This document shows, one piece after another, positions 58,119-64,000 of a stretch of 64,000 nt of DNA (position 1 is the first letter of the stretch; every line of letters starts with the position of its first letter). The notes beneath the pieces are model-generated. The model saw only the letters and a list, made by a program, of their open reading frames with translations. It was not told the origin of the DNA and made no database searches. The DNA is from RGIG6919 sp045531905. GTDB lineage: Bacteria > Bacillota > Clostridia > Lachnospirales > Lachnospiraceae. The stretch is from the NCBI GenBank assembly GCA_045531905.1, contig JAZSEY010000027.1, positions 118,942 through 182,941 on the forward strand, given 5' to 3'. The position numbers were made by a program, and so were the translations under genes.

Positions 58119-59226
58119 AAATATAATTGAAAAGATGAATAATAAATTGGGCCGCACTGTATCTATTATGACGGTAGCACTAATCTTTGTAGGAGTGGTA
58201 CTCTTTTTTCTCGTAATAATTTTAACAGGTATTACAGATGATTATGTCATTGGACATGAGGTAAGTCAAAGAAAGTATTGTAAGCAACTGGCAAACACAG
58301 TACGTGTCCTATATGAAAATGGTAGTACAGACGAAGATGTGGTTGCCTATATGCAAGAGTATACTGAGGCTTCTGGTAGTAGTTGGAGTTTTTTATATGA
58401 TAGTGAAAATGTTATATTTGCTAAAAACACGACTACAACTGCATTATACTTAAAAGACGATGGAACTGGTAAAAGTGATTTTATGGATGAACTTCATAGC
58501 CAGGAAGCCATCATTTCTTTGGAGAATTTTGAAGTGGGAGAGCAATATTATACGGTGGGAGTGATTACAGCAAAGGAAGATTTTTTGATTGCAGGAAATA
58601 CAAAGATTTATACCACGTATCTTGCTATTTTATTTGCTGTGACTGCAATGACGGGGCTTGGTGTCATTGTTCACTTAGCAGATGCATGGGGGAAAAGTGA
58701 GAAAAAACTGGATGCAGTTTCCCGTGAATTAAAGGAAAGAAACGAAGATTTTGAAAGAGTACAAAATGACATAGAGAGTTTAGAACACTTTACACCAGCA
58801 TCCTTGAAGCATGAAATGGAAGAGGAAAATGCAAGATTTAGACAGTATAAGTTTAAATTCTATTTAAATGCTCGTCATGCGATCTATATCAATGGTGTGC
58901 TTGGTGCTATGCATCCACATACATGGGAAATCACCATGAATGTTATTAAGATGGACAAGAGCTTTATTGAGTTTAATAAATTGGAGAAGAAGATTGAAAC
59001 ATTTATGAGTAAATATCAGGATGGGGATATGAATGATATTGAACCATTCGATGTGATTAATCCAACTTTGGAGAATTGTTGTGATTATTTCAAAGATGAA
59101 CTTAGCAAGATATTAAATGCTGAGGGTTGGATTTTATTGATGATGGAAATGAGTGAAACACCATCCCGTTCATATGTAATCAGTATGATTGATGAGGATG
59201 ATGTAGATCAGGAGGTATTTGGTTGA
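58111..59226 (+). CDS. Two-TM receptor-like protein with a cytoplasmic PTPS-like domain
   Basis: The 371-residue protein has TM1 (about 16-38), an extracytoplasmic domain of about 125 residues, TM2 (about 167-190), a coiled coil (about 193-225) and a cytoplasmic PTPS-like domain (about 245-355). The zinc ligands are kept: His256 in NARHAI, and His268 and His270 in MHPHTWEI; the Glu of NPTLENC corresponds to the conserved Glu near the pterin site. The catalytic Cys is missing, as in the stand-alone homologue at 54728. The layout is that of a sensor whose output module is a PTPS fold. It overlaps the preceding gene by 8 bases and the next by 4. Confidence 0.85.
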   Translation: MSKNIIEKMNNKLGRTVSIMTVALIFVGVVLFFLVIILTGITDDYVIGHEVSQRKYCKQLANTVRVLYENGSTDEDVVAYMQEYTEASGSSWSFLYDSENVIFAKNTTTTALYLKDDGTGKSDFMDELHSQEAIISLENFEVGEQYYTVGVITAKEDFLIAGNTKIYTTYLAILFAVTAMTGLGVIVHLADAWGKSEKKLDAVSRELKERNEDFERVQNDIESLEHFTPASLKHEMEEENARFRQYKFKFYLNARHAIYINGVLGAMHPHTWEITMNVIKMDKSFIEFNKLEKKIETFMSKYQDGDMNDIEPFDVINPTLENCCDYFKDELSKILNAEGWILLMMEMSETPSRSYVISMIDEDDVDQEVFG

Positions 59227-61616
59227 AAAAGGACAATATAAAAACATTAATAGGCATGGCAGTGCTATTTTTGGCTGCCATCGGCACTACGCTGTTTTTG
59301 TATCTGATGAAATGGGAGCCTTCCGGTCTGGATGTTTGGGGACACGTATTCAAAGCAAATGTTATGTATGAAGGCTTGCAGGAAGGTGTGTTTTATCCGC
59401 TGTATACACCAAAATGGTATAACGGCATTCAGTTGTATCGTTATTGGCCTCCTTTTTGTTATTACATTATGGCGTTTTTGCAATTTTTAGCAGGTGGCGA
59501 TCCGATAGTAGGATACTATTTGTTTGCGTTTGTGACCATTTTTGTTGGCGGTGTTCCTTTTGTGTTGTTGGGAAAGCATATGGGTAGACCTATCGTTGGT
59601 GTTGCTTGTGCCTTGTTATATTTCTGCTTGCCGGATAATATTCGCGTATATTTTGTAGAAGGCAATATGCCGAGAATAGCAACATCTATTATTATTCCGT
59701 ATGTTATTTACTTCTTGTGGAAGTACATTCGTGAACATAAGAAAACGGCGTTGATTGGATTGATGCTATCCATGATGTGTATGACCTTTACTCATTTGAT
59801 GCTGACAGCGATTACAGGTATTGGTACGTTCATTTTTTTATGTTTTGATTGGTTCCAGAACCGTGATTTTAAACGAGACTTTATAGCGTTAGTATCTATG
59901 GTAATTGGTATTTTGATGGCAGGTATTTGGTTTATACCAGCTTTACATGGTGGTATGCTGGCCATGGGAGATTCCAGTTCAGATACACAGGATTTGCTGA
60001 CATTTTCTTTGGCAGAGTCATTGAATGGATTGAACAGAGTATTTTTTGATGTGGAAATCTATTACTTTGGTTTGTCTGTAATATTTGTGGCAGTATTTGG
60101 CTTGATTCTTTCCAAAAATCAAAAAGCGGGATTTGTATTTGCAATATTTGTTTTATTGGGAACCACGCCTGCTACAGTATCCATTACAAAGCATTTACCT
60201 TTAGGTGAGTTTTTGTGGATGACTAGATTTACCGCTTTGGCTTATGCATTTTTCCTGTTGTCCATACTGGAATGGAAGCGTATACGCAAGAAATATGCGA
60301 TTCTCTTATTTGCTTTGTTAGCACTGGATTCCAGTGTTGGTATACTGAATTTGAATCGGTATTATTCACCAGCCTTGGAAGAAGCAAAAGTAGATGGTGC
60401 ACTGCTAAATTCCTATACGACACAAAGAGCCAATGTGATGGACCACAGTCTGTATGGTTGTTATCTTTCGTGGAGTTTAGTGGAGGAAGGTGACGCAGAT
60501 TACACCTTTGGCTGGGCTTGGCAGGGAGCCGAGACGGCAGAAAATATTATGCTTATGAATGAAGCCTTGGAGCATGAAGCGTACACATACATCTTTGATA
60601 GAAGTATTGAACACGGAGATGACACGGTATTGGTGCAGGCGGCGCAGGTATTTAACGAGAAGAAAATGCTTGATGCAGCGAAGTTGCTTGGATATCAGTT
60701 GGTGGAAGAGTCAGATACAGGATATGTGTTCAAGTTAGATACGCCGAAGCAATTTGGTGTTAAGACAGAATACTTAGGAATCGCAATCGGTTCCTATGCA
60801 AAATCTGTTTGTATATACTATCCGACATTTTCGATTGGGGCTTCCAATGTAATTGAAGATTATACAATCGAAGAATTGTCAAAGTATCAGACGGTATTTT
60901 TGAGTGGATTTTCTTATCGCAACCAAAAGGATGCGGAATCATTCTTAAATGAATTGGCAGATAAAGGTGTGAGAGTAGTCATTGATTGTGCACACTTGCC
61001 GGAGAATGGTTTGCAGCAAAAGCAGTTTTTAGGAACCATTCAGAATTCCATAACCTTTGAAAATGTATTGCCTAATTTGAAACTAGAAGATAATGAAATT
61101 GTTGCAGGAAGAATTCCCATAGAGGATGGAATTTGGCAAACCGGATATGTCAACAACCAGGATAAGGTTTTGGGGTATGTAGATATCGGTAGCAAAGATA
61201 TTCCTTATCTTAGCTATAACGAAGACCACGAAAATATCTGGTTTTTGGGACTGAATTTGGCATATTACGCGGTGTCTGCTGATAATACTGATGTTATGCA
61301 GATATTGGATCAGTGTTTTGGTGTGAATTACAATCAATGTCCAAAAAGAGAAATTGTTCCACTCAATATTGAAGTGACATGGGATAGCATAACCATAGAC
61401 TGCGAAGAAACTGGAGTTAATACGACACTTGCGTTCCAGGACAACTTTAAGACAGAACAGAAAATATGGGAAGAAAACAATCTCATGTATATTGGTGACA
61501 ATCACACAGAGATTGACATAGTATACCCATACTTCTGGCAAGGCTTCTTAGTATCCCTACTAGGACTTGCCTCAGCGGGGCTTCTGTTTTGCACAAAATT
61601 TAAAAAGTATATTTGA
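59223..61616 (+). CDS. Large GT-C-like membrane protein (PTPS-related domain protein) of the XrtG system
   Basis: The 797-residue protein has about twelve TM segments in the N-terminal 390 residues, an extracytoplasmic domain (about 395-765) and a last TM (about 770-790). The first loop has Asp in GLDVWGHVFKANVMY and a YWPPFCYY segment, like GT-C transferases that use lipid-linked sugars. It corresponds to the membrane family that databases name 6-pyruvoyl-tetrahydropterin-synthase-related, a name that comes from gene neighbourhood rather than similarity to PTPS. The start is a TTG at 59223, supported by AGGAGG 8 bases upstream and a 4-base overlap with the previous stop. It is the last gene of the operon. 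Confidence 0.85.
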   Translation: MKKDNIKTLIGMAVLFLAAIGTTLFLYLMKWEPSGLDVWGHVFKANVMYEGLQEGVFYPLYTPKWYNGIQLYRYWPPFCYYIMAFLQFLAGGDPIVGYYLFAFVTIFVGGVPFVLLGKHMGRPIVGVACALLYFCLPDNIRVYFVEGNMPRIATSIIIPYVIYFLWKYIREHKKTALIGLMLSMMCMTFTHLMLTAITGIGTFIFLCFDWFQNRDFKRDFIALVSMVIGILMAGIWFIPALHGGMLAMGDSSSDTQDLLTFSLAESLNGLNRVFFDVEIYYFGLSVIFVAVFGLILSKNQKAGFVFAIFVLLGTTPATVSITKHLPLGEFLWMTRFTALAYAFFLLSILEWKRIRKKYAILLFALLALDSSVGILNLNRYYSPALEEAKVDGALLNSYTTQRANVMDHSLYGCYLSWSLVEEGDADYTFGWAWQGAETAENIMLMNEALEHEAYTYIFDRSIEHGDDTVLVQAAQVFNEKKMLDAAKLLGYQLVEESDTGYVFKLDTPKQFGVKTEYLGIAIGSYAKSVCIYYPTFSIGASNVIEDYTIEELSKYQTVFLSGFSYRNQKDAESFLNELADKGVRVVIDCAHLPENGLQQKQFLGTIQNSITFENVLPNLKLEDNEIVAGRIPIEDGIWQTGYVNNQDKVLGYVDIGSKDIPYLSYNEDHENIWFLGLNLAYYAVSADNTDVMQILDQCFGVNYNQCPKREIVPLNIEVTWDSITIDCEETGVNTTLAFQDNFKTEQKIWEENNLMYIGDNHTEIDIVYPYFWQGFLVSLLGLASAGLLFCTKFKKYI

Positions 61617-61668
61617 ACATGTTTGTATTGAAGGTTAGAATTAAGAAAAGTTTTTTGGAATAAATTAT

Positions 61669-61795
61669 AAAAAAACACTTCCAACATGAGGGGTATCTGT
61701 GACCGCTGGTACTTAGATTGCGTATTATGCAATCTTATGTACCATTGCGAGGCACAGTTAAGTGCAAACGTCCCTGAATGTGGAAGTGTTTTTTT
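61669..61795. terminator. Long structured terminator-like element after the XrtG operon
   Basis: An outer stem (61669-61687 with 61778-61795, one bulge) ends in seven T and encloses ordered inner stems: AGGGG (61689-61693) with TCCCT (61771-61775), CTGTG (61697-61701) with CACAG (61753-61757), and GGTAC plus GATTGC (61708-61721) with GCAATC plus GTACC (61729-61743). The A run at the left makes it usable from the argG side too. The inner structure is far more elaborate than a plain terminator. Confidence 0.75.
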
Positions 61796-61850
61796 CGCCA
61801 CTGCGTGGCACAGCTAAGTGCGAACGTCCCTGATTGGAGAGGTGTTTTTT
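61746..61850. repeat. Tandem near-duplicate of the element's 3' half
   Basis: The about 50-base units 61746-61795 and 61802-61850 share GGCACAG(T/C)TAAGTGC, AACGTCCCTGA and a final GTGTTTTTT. The second unit could form an alternative outer stem with the same A-rich 5' arm. Confidence 0.82.
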
Positions 61851-61870
61851 AATTACTGAATTATATAAAA

Positions 61871-63079
61871 CTATTTATCCTGTAACTTCATTGCGCGCAC
61901 CTTAGATGCAAGACCAAATAATGTAATGAAGCCTTCTGCATCATGGTGATCATATAACTCACCTGTTGTGAATGAAGCAAGCTCTTCACTGTAAAGTGAA
62001 TATGGAGAAGTAGTACCAGCTTTGATAATGTTACCCTTGTAAAGCTTGAACTTAACTTCACCTGTTACGTACTGCTGTGTGCTTTCGATGAATGCCTGAA
62101 CAGCTTCACGAAGAGGAGTAAACCATTTACCTTCGTATACAATCTGAGCAAACTTGTTTGCCATGTTAATCTTCATCTCTGTTGTCTCACGGTCAAGGAT
62201 TAATTCCTCTAACTGCTGATGTGCTTCCATTAAGATGGTTCCACCTGGTGTTTCATATACACCACGAGACTTCATACCAACAACACGGTTTTCAACGATA
62301 TCAACGATACCGATACCATGCTTGCCACCTAAACGGTTTAACTCACGAATGATATCTGAAACCTTCATTTCCTTACCATTTACACTCTTTGGAACACCCT
62401 TTTCAAATGTCATTGTTACATATTCGCCTTCTTCAGGTGCCTTTTCAGGAGTAACACCAAGAACTAAAAGATGATCAAAGTTTGGCTCATTTGCAGGATC
62501 CTCTAACTCAAGACCTTCATGGCTGATGTGCCATAAGTTACGGTCACGGCTGTATGAGCTGTCTGCTGAGAATGGTAAATCGATACCATGCTGCTTACAA
62601 TATTCAATCTCATCCTCACGAGACTGTAATGTCCACTTGTCATCTCTCCAAGCTGCAATAATCTTTAAATCTGGAGCAAGAGCCTTAATACCTAATTCGA
62701 AACGAATCTGGTCATTACCCTTACCGGTAGCACCATGACAGATAGTAGTAGCGCCTTCCTTACGTGCAATCTCAACCAATCTCTTTGCAATAACAGGTCT
62801 AGCCATAGAAGTACCTAATAAATACTTGTTCTCATAGATGGCATTTGCCTGTACACATGGAACTACGTACTCATCGCAGAACTCGTCAACGATGTCTTCG
62901 ATATATAATTTAGAAGCGCCTGAAAGCTTTGCACGCTCCTCTAATCCATCTAACTCGCTTTCCTGACCAACGTCGATACAGCAGCAGATAACCTCGTAAT
63001 CAAAATTTTCCTGTAACCAAGGAATTAATGCTGTGGTATCCAATCCGCCGGAATACGCTAAAATAACTTTTTCCTTCAT
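61871..63079 (-). CDS. argG: Argininosuccinate synthase
   Basis: ArgG joins citrulline and aspartate with ATP to form argininosuccinate. The 402-residue protein starts MKEKVILAYSGGLDTTALIPWL, which holds the PP-loop ATP-binding motif SGGLDTT (10-16). Other conserved segments are CHGATGKGNDQIRFE and SYSRDRNLWHISHEGLELEDP. AAGGAGG precedes the ATG at 63079. It is divergent from argC and shares with it a regulatory region of about 200 bases with ARG-box-like sites. It converges with the XrtG operon. Confidence 0.98.
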   Translation of the reverse strand: MKEKVILAYSGGLDTTALIPWLQENFDYEVICCCIDVGQESELDGLEERAKLSGASKLYIEDIVDEFCDEYVVPCVQANAIYENKYLLGTSMARPVIAKRLVEIARKEGATTICHGATGKGNDQIRFELGIKALAPDLKIIAAWRDDKWTLQSREDEIEYCKQHGIDLPFSADSSYSRDRNLWHISHEGLELEDPANEPNFDHLLVLGVTPEKAPEEGEYVTMTFEKGVPKSVNGKEMKVSDIIRELNRLGGKHGIGIVDIVENRVVGMKSRGVYETPGGTILMEAHQQLEELILDRETTEMKINMANKFAQIVYEGKWFTPLREAVQAFIESTQQYVTGEVKFKLYKGNIIKAGTTSPYSLYSEELASFTTGELYDHHDAEGFITLFGLASKVRAMKLQDK

Positions 63080-63124
63080 AAATGAAATCCTCCTTAAATA
63101 GTAAAAATAATGTCGCTATCCATA

Positions 63125-63212
63125 AATATACAACTATTATTCACATTATGCAACCATTATTTGAATAATTTTATGCATAAATGTTGCATATTATGCATAA
63201 ATCATGTATAAT
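63125..63212. promoter_or_regulatory. Divergent argG/argC promoters with ARG-box-like repeats
   Basis: Toward argG: TTGCAT (63148-63153, minus strand), 17 bases, TATATT (63125-63130). Toward argC: TTGCAT (63184-63189), 17 bases, TATAAT (63207-63212). Between and across the -35 boxes lie several TTATGCATAA/TGCATA-type palindromic repeats (about 63145-63200) and TTGAATAATTTTATGCA, which resemble ARG boxes bound by the arginine repressor ArgR/AhrC. Their overlap with both promoters fits arginine-dependent repression. Confidence 0.8.
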
Positions 63213-63286
63213 TATAAACACTTGTATAAAGAGAGAGAATGTATTATTATGAAGTGATGCATTTTAATAGGAAAGAGGGAAGACAT

Positions 63287-64000
63287 ATGATTAAAGTTGG
63301 AATTATTGGTTCGACAGGTTATGCAGGACAGGAATTAGTTCGTATTTTATTAGGACATAAGGATGCGGAGGTTGTTTGGTACGGCTCACGCAGTTACATA
63401 GATAAGAGATATTCAGATGTATTTGGTAATATGTTCCAGATTGTGGAGAATATTTGCCAGGACGATAATATGGAAGAAATGGTAAAGCAGGTGGATGTCA
63501 TTTTCACAGCAACACCACAGGGCTTATGTGCATCTTTGGTAAATGAAGATGTATTATCTAAGGTGAAGATTATCGATTTAAGTGCTGATTTCAGAATTAA
63601 AGATGTATCTATTTATGAAAAGTGGTATGGCATTGAACATAAGAGTCCACAGTTTATTGAAGAAGCTGTATATGGTCTCTGTGAAGTGAATCGTGAGGAT
63701 ATCAAGAAAGCAAGATTGCTTGCAAACCCTGGTTGTTATACAACCTGTTCCATCCTTTCGTTGTATCCATTGGTAAAGGAAGGAATCATTGATCCACAGA
63801 GCATTATTGTGGATGCCAAATCTGGTACTTCCGGTGCAGGACGTGGTGCAAAGGTACAGAACTTATTCTGTGAAGTAAATGAGAATATCAAAGCATATGG
63901 AGTTGCAGGACACAGACATACGCCGGAGATTGAAGAACAATTAAGCTATGTAGCCGGTGAGAAAATCACATTGAACTTCACTCCACACCTGATTCCGATG
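63287..64000 (+). CDS. argC: N-acetyl-gamma-glutamyl-phosphate reductase, 3' end outside the window
   Basis: ArgC reduces N-acetylglutamyl phosphate with NADPH, the third step of arginine synthesis. The 238 residues seen run in frame to the right edge. The N-terminus MIKVGIIGSTGYAGQELVRIL has the Rossmann GxxGxxG motif, the active-site Cys is in LANPGCYTTCSIL, and GHRHTPEIEEQL contains the conserved catalytic His. GGAAAGAGGGAAG precedes the ATG. Normal length is about 345 residues, so roughly 110 are missing at the edge. It is divergent from argG and probably begins the rest of the arg operon. Confidence 0.97.
   Translation, partial: MIKVGIIGSTGYAGQELVRILLGHKDAEVVWYGSRSYIDKRYSDVFGNMFQIVENICQDDNMEEMVKQVDVIFTATPQGLCASLVNEDVLSKVKIIDLSADFRIKDVSIYEKWYGIEHKSPQFIEEAVYGLCEVNREDIKKARLLANPGCYTTCSILSLYPLVKEGIIDPQSIIVDAKSGTSGAGRGAKVQNLFCEVNENIKAYGVAGHRHTPEIEEQLSYVAGEKITLNFTPHLIPM

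Noticed and set aside
61502..61801. 99-residue minus-strand ORF over the end of the XrtG operon
   Set aside because: It crosses the structured terminator element and the 3' end of the GT-C-like gene, with no start signal.

Overview
The window reads as a chromosomal segment of a low-GC anaerobic Firmicute, most likely a member of the Lachnospiraceae. I infer this from the electron-bifurcating NfnAB pair, a ferredoxin-linked [FeFe]-hydrogenase, paired GntR/ABC cassettes, HrcA/CIRCE control of chaperones, and several small families that I associate with this family (a DUF4317-type protein, a probable DUF5721-type protein, PF06541-type membrane proteins). The genus cannot be fixed from the sequence. 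No rRNA, tRNA, CRISPR array, prophage or insertion sequence was seen.

Layout. 1-5500: stress and proline genes, with htpG (cut by the left edge) and groESL each carrying a perfect CIRCE operator around proC and a small unknown gene. 5500-12160: a structured, gene-free stretch followed by two consecutive YtrA-type GntR regulator plus ABC-transporter cassettes. 12280-22800: nfnAB, an NlpC/P60 hydrolase, a 1304-residue RND permease with a long coiled-coil insertion, an HtrA protease and guaB. 22970-30880: VanZ-like and HD proteins, an M29 aminopeptidase, queH, an anion permease and an HD-GYP phosphodiesterase. 30970-41240: an aconitase-family hydratase, a nitrilase-family hydrolase, a lytic transglycosylase, [FeFe]-hydrogenase, a GT-C-like membrane protein, an AEC transporter and NADP-isocitrate dehydrogenase. 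41400-49600: an ABC-F protein, nnr, a mazF without mazE, a second AEC transporter, a YebC-family regulator and argH. 49600-53600: a small-peptide locus that looks like a type I toxin-antitoxin system, DUF4317- and DUF805-type proteins and a BlaR/BlaI-like pair. 54610-61620: an exosortase-G (XrtG) type surface-glycan/protein-sorting operon. 61870-64000: divergent argG and argC (argC cut by the right edge) sharing an ARG-box-like control region.

The most interesting system is the six-gene operon at 54728-61616. It holds a stand-alone PTPS-like protein, a secreted Thr/Glu-repeat protein with a C-terminal sorting tail, the exosortase, a GT2 glycosyltransferase, a two-TM receptor-like protein whose cytoplasmic domain is a second PTPS-like fold, and a large GT-C-like membrane protein. 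The genes are tightly packed, mostly overlapping, behind one strong promoter. Such loci are known from comparative genomics, but the chemistry and the role of the PTPS-like domains are, as far as I know, unresolved.

Other points for follow-up are the apparent type I toxin-antitoxin locus at 49652-49959, a predicted small RNA with anti-Shine-Dalgarno character at 34375-34495, a structured element with a duplicated 3' half at 61669-61850, a chain of hairpin modules separated by a short direct repeat behind yebC, two terminators whose 3' arm is also the next gene's ribosome-binding site, and the coiled-coil insertion in the RND permease. Start codons were moved downstream of the longest possible start wherever a Shine-Dalgarno sequence decided it.
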